From assembly GCA_948567375.1 (NCBI GenBank), contig OX419757.1, forward strand, positions 13,206,001-13,270,000: a DNA stretch of 64,000 nucleotides, read 5' to 3'. The position numbers and the translations under genes were made by a program. The notes beneath the pieces were generated by a model, which had not been told where the DNA came from, ran no database searches, and saw nothing but the letters and a program-made list of their open reading frames with translations. This document shows, piece by piece, positions 19,342 to 32,277 of this stretch; within the stretch, counting starts at the first letter, position 1; each line of letters starts with the position of its first letter. Source of the DNA: Lunularia cruciata (lineage: Eukaryota; Streptophyta; Marchantiopsida; Lunulariales; Lunulariaceae).

Positions 19342-21760
19342 ACTATCTTGAGAACATTTTGGTCAAATCCATGGAGGGACTTGTAAGAAACTAGCTCAGA
19401 AAAACATTGCTTTCAATTACATGTCTACTTATCTTGTGAAGTTTGGAAAAAGGAACTATGAGTGCAAAGAGATTATATAAAAAGTAGGCTTGGTACATGG
19501 CCTTCAAAGTAGTACAAAATTGGTAAGACAAGTGTATAGGTGAATGTCTCACCAAGAAGGAACTAAGGCAAGGATGGACAACAATTGAAAATAAGTTGAA
19601 TCATCAATGTCCTCATTATGCAAGAATGGATAGGCTATTTAGCCCCCTACACTTGTGAGTCTTGGAGTGGAAAAAAAATTTCAAACGTGGTTATAGATGA
19701 GGAATTGGGATATATTGTTTCCTTGGAGCAACCAATTGAAGAGTGGACTAAGAATACACCTCAATCAAGAACCAATTATAAGCAATCATTACCTTCCTAA
19801 GTTTTTTATGTTCCTAGCACCCAAGAACCATATTCTAAAGAACCATATTCTAAAGGACCACATATAGAAAGAGGCCTAATTGAGGAGGAGGAGGAGAGTC
19901 AGTGCACATCTTCTAATCCATCCAAATCATAGTAGTTCATCTTGCCATGATATACACCTACCAAAGAGGAACCTTGAATATGAGAGGGAGGTAAAAGGTG
20001 AAAGAGATGAAGAATGGGAGGATGAGTCATAGAAGTGCAAAAAGGTTGGTCATCTGAAGACACCTTCCTCTTCCACACTTGTAGCATTCAATGAAGATTT
20101 TTCAAATGTAACAAAATTGAAAAGTGAAGGTGCAAAAGCCCAAGAAAGGTGTAAGTTTGCTAAGATAGAAGCTCACAAGATTGCAAAAATAGAGAAGTTA
20201 CATGTTAAGGAGGAAGTAGAAAATATTTTATTGAATTCCAAGTTAGAGGAAAAAAAGATCAAAGAGAGAGATGCTAAATCCAAGGATATCATTCAATCAT
20301 AGTAGAATTGGCAAAAGTGTGGAAAACATCTACAGAAATCAAGAATATAATGGGTTTCTATATGATCTGATATTACCTCTCCCCACATGGAGAGTGCTAG
20401 TAGTGATTTTGTACTGCATTAAAGTGTTGGTTCAAGTGAGAGTGATTAGTGTCATAGTGCAAGACCATAGAATTAACAAGTGAGAGTGATAGATCATGGA
20501 TATGTTACTTGTTTTGAAGTGAGAAGTGGCATTCAAACTGATGATTTATGATTGACTTGTAAAAAGTAGATTTGACTTCATTAATCATCAAAAAAACCTT
20601 GTGATTGTGACATGTGTCAACATGGTATCAATGGACTTGCATACTTTGGGTATTTGGTAAAGTATAATTTAGTGCAATAATATTTTTTCAATCTTTAGAT
20701 TTTAGTTCACAAAGTTCATTCCCTATAGCTCATTATACATGTTGTCAAGGTTATGCTCCAATGCCACCAAGATTCCACTTTGGCACAAGGCCAATGTAGT
20801 CAAGGTTTTGCTCTAATATTATGCTTGCATTGCCCCAACTCAAAGAGCACTAGGGTTCCATTATAAGGTCACTCCATTTTCACCACCGGTGTTTGGTAAC
20901 AAACTGATGTTGTCAAGGTTTTGCCAAGGTATTAGATATTTCTGGAGTTCCACCGTATCCAACACCAAAGTATTTCATATCTCTAGGGTTCTGCCAAGTC
21001 CAACACCAAAGTATTGTCAGAGTATTACCAGCATTCTAGTCTGATATGCTCCAATGCTCCATCAATAAGCCTATTGAGTTTACTCTATATATACATTGGA
21101 TTATATCTCCTAAGAAGATCCCACTCTCCATTGTACATGGGATGTTCCTGGAATGCGGAAGCTAAACCCTCAAAAGAGTCCATACTATACTCCATAAGCC
21201 AGCCCAAAGTCCACTCCTCAGTAAGGAACTCAATGGTTGAATGTAAGTCTACTCTAAATCTATCTAAAGGAGCCTCAAAAAATCTAAAACTCAAGGGGTA
21301 GCAAGATGATGAGGAGTGATCTATTACACTAGAATGGAAGAGAGTAAATGATCATGGATGGATAGCACCATGGGGATGGTTCCTACAATAAAGCACTATC
21401 TACTATCAAAATATGGTAAACCAAATGTAATAATGCATTATAAGGTCTATGGATATAATCTCTATACTGGTCACTATATCTGTCCATGTCATTCAACACA
21501 CCCACAAGACAAGCATCGGTTTTTACACCATCAGGTAGTAAACCATGACCCCACATGTCTCTCAAGAGATGTTAGAAATCTTAGTGTTATCAATCCACAA
21601 GATAACCTCAAACTTGCACACACAAAACTCCATGAACTCTCAAACCCCTGGCTTTACTTGCTCATGTGTTGATACTTAGAGCAACACAAAATAAATTTTT
21701 CACCTTGTGTCTTATACTCTTCACTCTTTGCTTAATTTATCATAGAATTTGTATTTCTCA
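19342..21760. other. No recognisable gene; unassigned relic DNA
   Basis: Short open stretches only. One at 20117-20302 (+) encodes a Lys/Glu-rich 61-residue helix-like segment that could be a coiled-coil relic, without a family match. Between about 20735 and 21020 short motifs recur: GTCAAGGTTTTGC-type sequences three times and TCCAACACCAAAGTATT twice. Nothing else is supported. Confidence 0.4.
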
Positions 21761-22541
21761 AGAATGAAGAACCATGTTAGAGAGATGCACAAAGATTATG
21801 AACAGACTCCTTGGGATGCATACATAAGGTAGACTACTATTATAATGTTATTGATTATCCAAATACACTATGTTGAACTCTTTGTTGACTATTTTGGGTG
21901 TACCAGCTAAATTTTGAGAGTGGTTAATATTTTAGGGATGATGTATTTGAATGTTATTTCAGACTTTTTTTATGTGCATGTTTATTCCGTAAGTTTTGCA
22001 TTATATAAGGAAGTTAGATACCAACATGTGACCCATTGAATAAATTAATATGGTTCTTATTTCTCTTACTCCTACAATAGCATGAATATTATACTAGAGT
22101 AAGGATTGCAATGCAAATAAAGGTAGCTTCTAAAGTTCATACATTTGGGCTAGGATTAAGCTACCTAACAAGAGGAGTCCATTTTGGCTATATCTTTTAA
22201 GAGAAAATTTTAATCATAAGACACTTCAGATTCCACTTGATTACAATGATATAGGATCTTATGTCATACTTGAGAGTATGGTAGAGCAACATATTACACA
22301 TAATATAGTTATTCTTATTGTTAAGACTATATTATATCCTCTACTAAGAGAAGAAGTATCACTCTAGGTCTTGGAGTATGAACGCAAGAACTCATTCATT
22401 GTGCATAGCCATATGTTTCTACTCAATAAGCTTGTCAAAGATTATTGATAAATATCTTAGAGGTTACTTCTAAGTAGATAATTTTCTAGTTGTTCTAGGT
22501 AGTTGCAATAGTAGCTAAGGAGGAAAGAAAATCTCACTTAT

Positions 22542-22930
22542 TGTCCAAGATCAAGAGGAGAAATAAGAGAATGGAAGATCACATTGGAATTCTCTACTAA
22601 GTCAGACTCCAAATGCTTGATAGGAGCTTGGGTTGTGGTTTTATAGTGAAGCAATACAATGTTTTTGAAAAGCTTCCAAGGAAGCTTCCTTTTAGAAGTC
22701 ACTTACTTGGTGCACAAGCTAAACTAGCCATTAACTTGGTGTACAAGTTACCCAATCCTTGGAAGGTACCTAAAAGCTTTCATCAAGAAGCTTCATTAGT
22801 GCTTCTTGAATATTTGCCAAGAAGCTTCCTAGATGCGTCTTAAACATTCTTAGAATTTCTAGCTATATTTGGCTTATTTTACTAACTCATTAACCTCTAC
22901 TAACTTGTATGTTATCTTTATATTAGTACA
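22542..22930 (-). mobile_element. Solo LTR of the E1 family (389 bp)
   Basis: Runs from TGTACTAAT (minus strand, at 22930) to the TG-bordered end at 22542, and aligns with the E1 LTR 4337-4756. Flanks CTTAT (22537-22541) and CTTAC (22931-22935) fit a 5-bp target duplication with one mutation. GAAGCTTC palindromes remain at 22681-22688, 22787-22794 and 22821-22828, upstream of a TATAAAA box at 22639-22645 on the minus strand. Confidence 0.8.
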
Positions 22931-23120
22931 CTTACTTTCTACTCACATGTGGGAGCCTTTGATAAGAGGATCACATGAATCTTGGTGATATCATTGCCCC
23001 AAGGACTTTTAAGTGCATAAAATTGTACTTGGCACAAAAACATCTCTACCAATTTTGTATGAAATAGTATGTTTATTAACTATAGAGGAGAAAGATTTAG
23101 GATATTTTTGGGTGGTAGTA

Positions 23121-23625
23121 CATTGTTTGCATGTTGCTTTCCTCCCATTTTTTATTTTTTGATAAGGCACCTATATTATTTTTGGGAGTGGTGCACTCTT
23201 TGCACCTTTGCTTTCCTCTTGTTTTTTACTTGTTGATAGGCTAGTCTTGGAGATGTATTTGATTGATGTAGATGAGGATCTTTCTTTCTATAGCAATAAG
23301 AGATCTTTTATGTAAGCATGAGTTGATCTTCTATCCTTTGCCTCTTTACCTTCAGATTGAAATGGAGATCTCATTACATTTTTTGCATGTTGGTTTCCTT
23401 CTATTTTGTATTTTTTTATAAGGCACCCATAGTATTTTTGGGAGTGGTGCACTCTTTGCACCTTTGCTTTCTTCTTCTTTTTTAGTTGTTGATAGGCTAG
23501 TCTTGGATATGTATTTGATTGATGTGGATGGGGATCTTTCTTTCTATAGCAATAAGAGATATTTTATGTAAGCATGAGTTTATCTGCTATCCTTTGCCTC
23601 TTTTCTTAATTCAGATTGAAATAAA
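23121..23625 (+). repeat. 256-bp tandem duplication in LINE-like copy 1
   Basis: Unit 23121-23376 is followed by a second copy from 23377 to about 23625. Both contain GGGAGTGGTGCACTCTTTGC and a TTCTATAGCAATAAGAGAT block. Copy 2 of the LINE-like element has the segment once, so it arose in this copy. Confidence 0.8.
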
Positions 23626-24860
23626 GATTTGTAATCTCCTTGATATACCAACCATTTTAGCAAAGTTTACGCTCTCTTCTAGTTCATCCATCAATTTTTG
23701 TATTATTAGGGTATATATTTTCTCTTGCTCTACTAAGGATGCATGCTCTTGGATCTAAGTTTGACCTTACATTATATTATCTTGACTCACACCAACTACT
23801 TCTCTTCAATGATTAGATTCCACCTAGATTTAGTACACCAATACATTTCTTCATTATTGACATGTGAGTGTGGTGTTACTTTATATCTAATAGAGGGTCA
23901 TATGAATTTTTGCACTTTTCAAGGACCAAAGATAGCTACCTATGATGCCATTAGAGATATAGTATTTTTTATGGTAGAAGAGAGTGGAAACTTCACTTGC
24001 GGAGAGCTTTGGAATACATTATGGACACAATAAGTTAATGAAGACTTGTATATAATCCAAGATGATGAGGTGATAATAAGAAATGTTGTGGTTATGAAAT
24101 CCATACATGCCATGTTTTTGAAGGTTATAATTCCTCATTTTCTTGGATAAGAGATAAGCCATGTGCCAACATACCTGGTATCCAAGTATAAGGATCAAGC
24201 AAGGTTTTCTCTTCATTTCTCTAACCATGGAATTTTATGGAATTAAGGGTATGATGCTTGACAAAGTCTCCAAGTATATCAAAGTATACGGATAAATAGC
24301 AAGGTCATCTCTTTATTCTTCTATGGAGTTATATGGAGTTATGGATATGGCATTTGAAAGGCTTGTGAATGATTGTATAAGAGCTTACCCTACTAGACTA
24401 TAATATTATCAAATTTTTTTCCTATTTCTGTAGATACTTTAAAAAGAAGTGTGCACATTGCTTCACAGAATTGTACAATCCAAAGGAGAACAATCAATCA
24501 ATCACATTAGCTGATGTTGTTACTCCATGGATATGTAGATGTCGATCGTCTGACTTATATAACTTTGCCATTCTCGTGTGATTTATATAGCTTTGACATT
24601 CCAATGGTACGTAGATATTGTGACTTCCATAACTCTAGATGTAGGAGATAGATTTCTCATTACGATATCATTGAAACTTAGCCTCATTTTACCTTGTAAG
24701 TTTTATCTCTCTAGCTGTAGTAAGATAGACTTTTCATCCCCATACTGATGATGGAACTTAGAGTAGATTTCTCATTACGATACCACTGAAACTTAACCCC
24801 ATCGCCTTTACCTTATCGCTTGACGGGGTCTTTCCATCTTTCTTGTGTTTTAGATGTCTC

Positions 24861-27800
24861 GCTTTCAGACAGAGGAATAGACTCTGTAAATTATAGCAGT
24901 TTTCGGAATCGACGAACTCCTTTACTTCATCCCATCTTCCAATCCCTCGAGATACCCAAAGCCAGGGTAGAAAACCGGGTTAGGAAGAATCTCGGGAGTG
25001 ACAAGGGATATAAGAGACGCTAAACCTCCTGATCTTTTTGCACGCATAATGAACGATGTGGTAGTACAAGGAGCTTGGGGTTGCGTTTCTTTACAAGTGC
25101 ATCGAGGGGTGGACCGTTCTATCAATGCGATTAGATTCTCTCACGATTCGGTTAAACTCGATTAATCTTTTATTTTGGGTCTTTATTACTTGCATCTGTG
25201 ATGCACAGAATTGGAATTTCAGAACCGGGATACATGCTCCGTCCTCTTCTGGAATTGTCGTCTATGAACTCATGAAGAAATGTCGTAATATTTGAAAATA
25301 TCCAGCAGAGAAGGGAATTTGATCGAGGACCAAAACGTGATAGACTAGGCTGCAGTACCATCGACATCCGGAGATGCGTTCTCAGGAAACCGGATATGTT
25401 GCTCGAGGAACTCACTCTGTCCCTCCATGTCACTAGTACCCAGCTCTCGCATCTAGTGTCCTTTCGACTCTCGAAATTAACTCCATGGAGAAAAGGCGAC
25501 CTCAGAAAAGATTCCATGGAGGGTATCAAAGGTCGAGTAGGATTTAGCAAGGCTGACGAACGACGGTCCTGTCGTTTCTACAAACCTATTTGACATCTTG
25601 ATGCGGTCTTCCCATCCTTCGTGTGTTCTACGTGGTCGCCATTTTGTGTATTGAAATCTTGGGATGGTTGGCCGTGTCCACGCAGCTGAGGGACACTGTT
25701 TATTGAGCCCATGAACTCTTTGCGGTGTGAAACTCCCTCTAAGCATTCACCGAACGTAAATTTTCTAAGCATTCAGCGAGCTTCCCAAGCTCGCCCCGAA
25801 GTTCAGGGACCCTCTCCGGCAAATTCTCTAGCGTCTAACCAACTTCTCCCGGGGAGCTCACACGGAACTGCGTTATCCCCGTGGTTAGATCTCTCGATAA
25901 CTATGTAACTCAATTCACATACAAGAACACTACGACTTTTACTAACATGATCGACACATTCGTTGCCAACTAAGACAATCAGCTGCGTCAAGCAGCTGCT
26001 TGTCTTAGTTGTTTAGTCCTTTGGATACCGTAAAGTTTTCTGGCCAACTTGGAATAAAGTGAACTGCCAAAGCTGGGTACTGTCAAATCCATCCCCGGCG
26101 TATAATCTGGCGCCAGCACTATACGGAGGTGGCCTCGTGTTCACCCAGGTACCGATGATAGATATGGGGAGGTGGAGTAGCACGGCGACTGTCAAACTTA
26201 TGGCGATTGAGATATAGGGAATTAGAAATGAGCGCTAATATAACGGGGTGGTGAGTATCATTGTAATAAGCTGAAATCTCCCAAGTTTGCCATTCCGGAT
26301 TGGAATAGCCTTTCCAGGATGTATTTTAGAAAGGGCGACCACGTTGGATACCAAGAGAGATGGAAACCCATCATGTCGTAGAAAGATAAAACATAAAAAG
26401 TATTAGTATTAACTCCAATAGTATCGGTACGACAATATATCTTTGTCTATATGGAGATGCTCTAACTTGACTTTCCAGTGATTGATATAGCACGACAAGT
26501 TACTCATTCAAACTTACTCATTCAACATGAAATACAAACAGGTTTGAAAAGGACAATATATAAAAGGGTTTAGCCAGGTGCCCTTATACGTAGTTCTGGC
26601 TTTCTACCCATTTAAAGTTGGCGTTGAATCTAGAACACGGTCTTTATTCCCCCTGATCTTTGTTCTGTTTCCTCAACATTCTTAACATCTCGTGTGCATG
26701 ACGCCTTCATCCCGTCGACATTTTGCTTGACCAAGAGATGGATAGTTTGTAGCGTCTGATAGAGACCATATTAGTCTTTTGGTATAAAATGCTTCTCCGT
26801 TTGGAACCTTCCACTTCCACGTTATATGCTTCTAGAACACGGTTATTATAGTTCATAGGAGATATGGACAAGCAACGATGGCCGTCATATGTGGCTTGGG
26901 CCAGGCATCTTAGAAGATCATGTGCAATCCATTACGCCAATGGATGCTCCGCCATCATCAAACAAGGAAGAGAATAAGAGTATTTTATATTACGCAAGCC
27001 TTTTCATGATACTTGTTTGGCATTCTTGCATAGCATAAGCTTATCCTTAGGATTCAAGACTGTCTAAATCTTTTTGGTTGTAAATAGACATAAAACTAAC
27101 TTCTAGATCTTAGATGCGACGTATATATTCAACGCTAAACTCGAACTATTGGTTGATCTTTAGATGCAGTAGGGGTTTTAGATTGCATTTCCCGGGTACC
27201 CATAAAATTCGTGTAAAATAATTGACGGGAATCTCTAAAATCCTACTCTAAAATCATAATCATCGAGGTGCGCTTTTGGGGGAGTTATGGGTTACTTTTT
27301 TCGTGACCCGTAAAAGTTTGCGAGGTTATGTAAAGTTCGTTAAATTTATAAAGACAGTAGGAACCCATTCGAAAATGAATAGGAGAAGGCGACCGCGTAG
27401 GGAAAACTAAGGATGGGAAGACCCCATCAAGCCATACAAGGGAGAGACGAAAAAGGTAAAATGGGGCTAAGCTCCAAAAATGAATGGGTACCATAATTTT
27501 AGGGGTATTGGGATTGTGCTTCTAAATAAAACCCATTAAAAAATCCCATAAGATCTGCATATGAAACCTCCCTGATGTGTAAATTAAACCTAAACCCAAT
27601 CTGCACCTATTGCTTACTCTTAGAAGGGGACAAGACAAGAGAAATTCCGAAATATCCACTAGCATACGAGTGAATGAATAGCAAATTCTCTTGGAATTTT
27701 ATTTTTTTGGTTTCATTGATACCTAAATTGAAGTCTATGGAGAATGGAGAATTTAGTAGAAATATATGAAGATTGGGATAACTTCGAATTGCAGAATAAA

Positions 27801-28180
27801 AATATAAGTTGCACAACAAGTTGCAGCCATAAAACTTAAGGTCTTTTTTAAGGTTTTGAGTGATCAATTCAATACAAAAGTGACAGGTCAAGAAATTTTA
27901 ATTTTAATCTCTTTGTCTTCATATTCTAGTTTCATTGGAACTTAGTTTTAAATTATACAAAGATGAATTTAAATTTATGCTAGTTTATAACCTTTAGGTT
28001 TCTAAAGTAAGCATTTACTCATGTGAAGTGGGATGTGAGTGGGTTGTGGTTTTGCAAGTATGATGAGATACAAATAGGAGAAATCACATGTTATTATTTT
28101 TATATCTTTTGTGCTAGCTATGGCTTCATTTCCCTCTCAAATGTTGCTCAAAACATCACGAGATAGATCATGCCCAATAT
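24861..28180. other. Low-copy-looking DNA with three LINE 3'-end fragments
   Basis: No open frame with a recognisable product. Base composition is more mixed than in neighbouring AT-rich DNA. Fragments of the LINE-like 3' end occur at about 25590-25650 (+), 26325-26432 (-) and 27395-27505 (-). They are recognised by a GATGxGGTCTTCC(C/T)ATCCTT core and a nearby CGTGGTCGCC. Confidence 0.5.
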
Positions 28181-28478
28181 GTCAATGGCTCTTAACCTTG
28201 CAAGGGATAAAGGCCCTTGTGGGAAAGATGCACAAGGACTATGATTGGACCACTTAGGATATTCACATGAGGCAAGCAACCACATTGACATTGTTTACGC
28301 TCAAGATTACACATGTTTTGTCTATCCCTTTGTTGACTACTACCATGATATTGATCAAGTTGGTGGAGTGCTTAGCATCTCAAATGGATTATATTTGGAG
28401 CTATTTAAGACTAGTTTTCCATGTCCATCTCTATTCCATATGCTTCCCAATACACTCTATGAACCATGCTAAAATAAT

Positions 28479-28617
28479 CATGCTAACTAATCAAAGGGAT
28501 CACGTGCCAATTGATCAAGTGGTAAGCAAAAAGCTTATCTAGCCTCGTCATAGGCTAGATAAGCTTTTTGCTTACACTTGATCAATTGTCACAAGATCCC
28601 TTTGATTAGTGAGCATG
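28479..28617. repeat. Long near-perfect hairpin (arms 67 and 66 bp)
   Basis: Left arm 28479-28545 and right arm 28552-28617 are reverse complements with about five differences and one 1-base gap, separated by a 6-base loop. Both arms contain GCAAAAAGCTTATCTAGCCT or its complement. The equivalent site in LINE-like copy 1 (about 22035-22060) lacks it, so it was gained in copy 2. It could arise by template switching or be a small foldback insertion. Confidence 0.93.
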
Positions 28618-29189
28618 GTTCTTATTCCTCTTACTCCCATAATAATACCTTTGTTATGCTACAAGAGGAGGGTAAAGAGATTCCACTCAATTATAATGGT
28701 GTAGGATATTGGGTAAAGCTAGAAAGTATAGTAAAACTGCATATAACCAACATCATTTATTTATGGCTAGTTCCATTAATAATGTTATATCTTCCCTATG
28801 CTTGTTACATTCTTTAGCAAGAGAAGTAGTATGATTAGAGCTCCTAGACTATCAACTTGAGCAACGTTATATCTTGATAGATCACTTTTTACGCAAGCAT
28901 TATACACTACTCCATGCCTCTGCTTAGGAGGCTTGTTGGTAATGGTATATGAGCATCTTAGAGATTGCTTTCAAACATTTGATCCCTCCAATGTTTTTGC
29001 CAAGTTTTTTCAAATGGTTGTAGTAGTAGCAAGGAGAGAGATTCCTATGTCAATTTGTCAAGTATTATATGCTAATTGACTTCTAGTGATAAGTAGTACA
29101 CAAGGAGCATTAGAAAAATTGCTATTGGGAAGGTCTTTTTTCATCTTATTAGTCATGCTACTGTCCGTCAACATCTTTCTCACTTTTGA

Positions 29190-29620
29190 TTGCACCTCAA
29201 TCCACATCAATTTGTAGTTGTTACAACCAAAGGTTGTGAGACTATATTTCTAGGCATTAGAGCACTCTTAGATATTCATCTAGAGTGTGTTATTGTACAA
29301 ATAGATCTTGACAATGCTTTTAATATTGTCTCAAATGTATCCATCTTTAGAGAGCTTAGGAAGCCAGTGGATCCTTGGCAAGCCTTATTCCTTTGGTGTG
29401 GTCCTTCAACTACTCTCCTTCTTCCCTTTATTACCAACATGCTTTTTCATAGGAAGGAGCAATTGTCTTGGAGTTGGTTGTTGGTACACAATAAGGAAAT
29501 CCTATAAGGGGACCTTTATTTTCCATGGCTCACTTTAGAGCACTCTTATCTACCACTTTGCCCATGCTAAGTTTTGTATTTCTTTCTTGGTAGACAATAC
29601 ATAAATTATGGACCCCATAG
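29190..29620 (+). pseudogene. LINE-type reverse transcriptase fragment
   Basis: The 105-codon stretch has HLNPHQFVVVTTKGCETIFLG, then VQIDLDNAFNIVS, the RT motif A with Asp and Ala-Phe-Asn. After a TAA at 29505 the same frame goes on with GDLYFPWL, the counterpart of the QGDPLGPLF motif B. Around 29586 a VDN triplet stands in for the x-Asp-Asp motif C. This is the non-LTR retrotransposon type of RT, not the gypsy type. A protein match is expected, but the copy is dead. Confidence 0.72.
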
Positions 29621-30366
29621 ATTAGATTAGGCAGATCTTTGATCACTTGACTACAATGCTTCATCTTGTGTGCTTGAGAGTTAAGGTATCAATGTGTAGA
29701 GCATGGTCCCCTTCAAGTATCTCTTCTTAACTCCAACTTCCAAAGATTTGTATTAGATCTACATACATATCTATCCTTGGAGTGCTAGTAGGATCCAAGG
29801 ATTTTGTCTTTCACTTCTTAAATGTAGCCCTTGCGAAGGATATTCTTCATGTGCATGACATTTTTCTACTAGGAGATCTATAGGTGGTATGTAGTATACT
29901 CTCCTCTAGTATTATACATCAACTAACTTACCTACTCTATATGGTTCTCCCTTCTTTGACCTTTGTATCACGCTTAGAGCTTTTGAGATGAAGATTGTGG
30001 GAATCTTTGGTGATATCATTGGACCAAAGACATTTGAGTGTGTGATAAGGGATATTTCACATAGAAAAACGTCTCTATAAATCTTATATGGGGAGTTAGA
30101 CCTATTAAATATGGAGGAGATCTCACCTATAGCATTTTTGGGTAGTGGTGCTTTCTTGACACCACTACTTTCTTCCCATTTTGTGGTTGCTAATAGGCCA
30201 ATCTTGGAGACATATTTGACCAAGGTGGAAGTTGATCCTCTTCTCTCCAATTTTTGTTTTGAATGACAAAGGATGGTCTAATCCCACAAGTATAGATGTC
30301 CTTCCATTCCTTTCTTTTTTACCTTTTGATTGGACTACAGGTTTACAATCTTCCATGATGGATCAA

Positions 30367-31106
30367 TGTAATACTCCGAGGACAAGAGAAGAGAGAAAAC
30401 ACAGATTGCCCACTCAAACATTTGATGCCCCAAGGGAGCACCTTCTCTTTATTATATAGACAAAGAGGATCTCCACCAAGGAAGCTCCACCATAAGATTA
30501 GGGACACAGATAGATGACATGTCCGCAAGCTCCACCCTTGGATTACTTACTTGGATGGGTGACCTGTCTGGTCTAGGTCCTATCTGGTTGGTCAAACAAG
30601 CTTTGACCGGAGGGAATCTTTTAGGGAATCTTCCTGTGGGAATCTCAGAATCACATGAGTAAGGTACCGTTGGAAAGCTCTCGACGAGACAAAGCAAGGA
30701 GGACAGAAGGCCAGAATTTCCTCCATGGGGGGGGGGGTTATGCACATTTTCAAGGCCTAATTCGTCCGTTTAGGCCTCCGAAATTGTCTTCAAAGATTTC
30801 AAGCATATTTTGGTTCCTACTCTATTAGTAGAAGTCCTCTTTTGGTGATACCTCTTTCTGATCTGTTTAGTCCATCATGTGTAACATCCTTCCAGATGTT
30901 ACCAAACCAATCTTCACCTTTAAATCATATGTCTAGCTATTGGTTTTGAGGTTCTCAAGTCTATTTCGGTTTCTGCCCTATTAGTAGAAGTACTCTTTTG
31001 GTGATACTTCTATCTGATCTATTTTGACCATCATGTAAAACATCATTCTAGATGTTACCAAACCAAATTTCACATCTAGATCATATGGCTAACCCTTGGT
31101 ATTACA
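30367..31106 (-). repeat. E-A2 3' LTR
   Basis: 740 bp, bounded on the + strand by TGTAATACTCC and GGTATTACA. Aligns with 36241-36979, 51083-51812, 53522-54261 and 59392-60131. Confidence 0.95.
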
Positions 31107-31121
31107 GACCTCCCTCCTTTT
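31107..31121 (-). promoter_or_regulatory. E-A2 polypurine tract
   Basis: On the minus strand AAAAGGAGGGAGGTC ends at the 3' LTR. It overlaps the end of the pol frame, as in E5. It would prime plus-strand DNA synthesis. Confidence 0.85.
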
Positions 31122-32277
31122 AAGACGCAACGTCCTCGTTGTGCAATTGTTGCTCAAAGGCTTGCACCAACACCGGTGCATGTGCCAAATTGGCAGCGGG
31201 TTCCCAGGTTGCTTCATAGAGGAGGTAACCTTTCCATTGTACTAGATATTCCACCCACGGATGGCGAGTACCACGTATGCATTTTTAGAGAATCCGCTCC
31301 ACTTCATATTCCTCTGTGCCATCAATGACTGTCGGACAAGGTCGAATGTCCTATGTGGAAGGACCTTGGCCTGATCGAGGAGCATATCTGTGTAATAGGG
31401 AGACATGGAACACTGGATGGATCTTCATGTGTGGTGGTAGCTCAAGACGATAGGCCACAGCGCCGATGCAACGAAGAATCGAGAAAGGCCCAATAAAACG
31501 AGGTCTGAGCTTACGAGATCCAACTAATGTGAGGTTGGTTGTCGATAGCCACACTTGATCCCCAACATTGAACTCCATGTGCCTACGGTGTGCATCAGCA
31601 TATTTCTTTTGTTGATTTTGCGCAATCTGTAACTTATGCTTAGCGCTCTCCACACCTTGTTGGATTCTAGAAACAAATGTGTTGACTGCATCAACCTTGG
31701 TAGTCATTGGACGGATCTTCATCAAGCTAGAAGGTGTGAAGGGATGCTCACCATACATGAGGAAGAACGGAGTGACTTGGGTGGAGGCATTCACTGAATT
31801 GTTGTAAGCGAATTCCACCAACGGTAGTAGGGTGTCCCACCTCTCTTGCTCTTCTAAGGTGAAGCCGCGTAACATGTCTTCAATGGTGTGATTAGCCCGC
31901 TCTGTTTGGCCATCTGTTTGTGGGTGGTAAGTTGTAGACATGGCCAACTTGGTTTTGAAGAAACCAAAGAGTGTTTGCCAAAACAAACTGGTGAATTGGG
32001 TGCCTCTATCGGTGATGAGTACTCTAGACAAGCCATGGTGAGCAAAGATTGCATCTAAGTATAGTTGAGCTAGTTGTGAAGTGGTCACCTCCTTGGTGGT
32101 AGGGCGTACATGAATCATTTTGCTGAGCAGGTCCACAAAGACCACAATGGAGTCAAACCATAAGGTGGTCTTGGGTAATTCACATACGAGATCAATACTC
32201 ACTTGTTCCCAACTTTGGGTAGGAGTGGGAAGAGGTTGAAGGAGCCCTGTAGGAGCTTGATTAGAAGCTTTGTTCTA
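31122..32277 (-). pseudogene. E-A2 integrase with C-terminal chromodomain
   Basis: The 283-codon stretch 31351-32202 carries the core: [11 protein letters not shown] (first Asp), [10 protein letters not shown] (second Asp), [16 protein letters not shown] (Glu), then the [14 protein letters not shown] and [12 protein letters not shown] blocks. A TAG at about 31351 interrupts it, and the same frame continues into a chromodomain (EYEVERIL, then WVEYLVQWKGY and EATWEPAANL) at about 31160-31330. Chromodomains of chromoviruses steer insertion to heterochromatin. All three catalytic residues are present. Confidence 0.92.

Larger units (their letters stand above)
21770..24860 (+). mobile_element. LINE-like element, copy 1 (internally deleted)
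   Basis: Collinear in pieces with 28190-30366 plus 36980-37930. Shared blocks include the start at about 21780 (GAGATGCACAAAGATTATGA against 28229), the segment at 22970-23110 against 29990-30150, and the 3' part at 23640-24860. The roughly 900-bp RT-coding part present in copy 2 is missing here. A solo LTR (22542-22930) sits at that point. No coding potential remains. Confidence 0.65.
28190..30366 (+). mobile_element. LINE-like element, copy 2, left part
   Basis: Shares blocks with copy 1 and contains a reverse transcriptase region. It is interrupted at 30366 by E-A2 and continues at 36980; the five bases ATCAA are duplicated on both sides. Stops are frequent. Confidence 0.7.

Noticed and set aside
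20117-20302. Lys/Glu-rich coiled-coil-like frame
   Set aside because: Short, isolated, no partner or homolog recognised; mentioned only as possible relic.
24861-28180. Organelle-derived DNA
   Set aside because: No chloroplast or mitochondrial gene sequence is recognised, and LINE 3'-end fragments are scattered through it.
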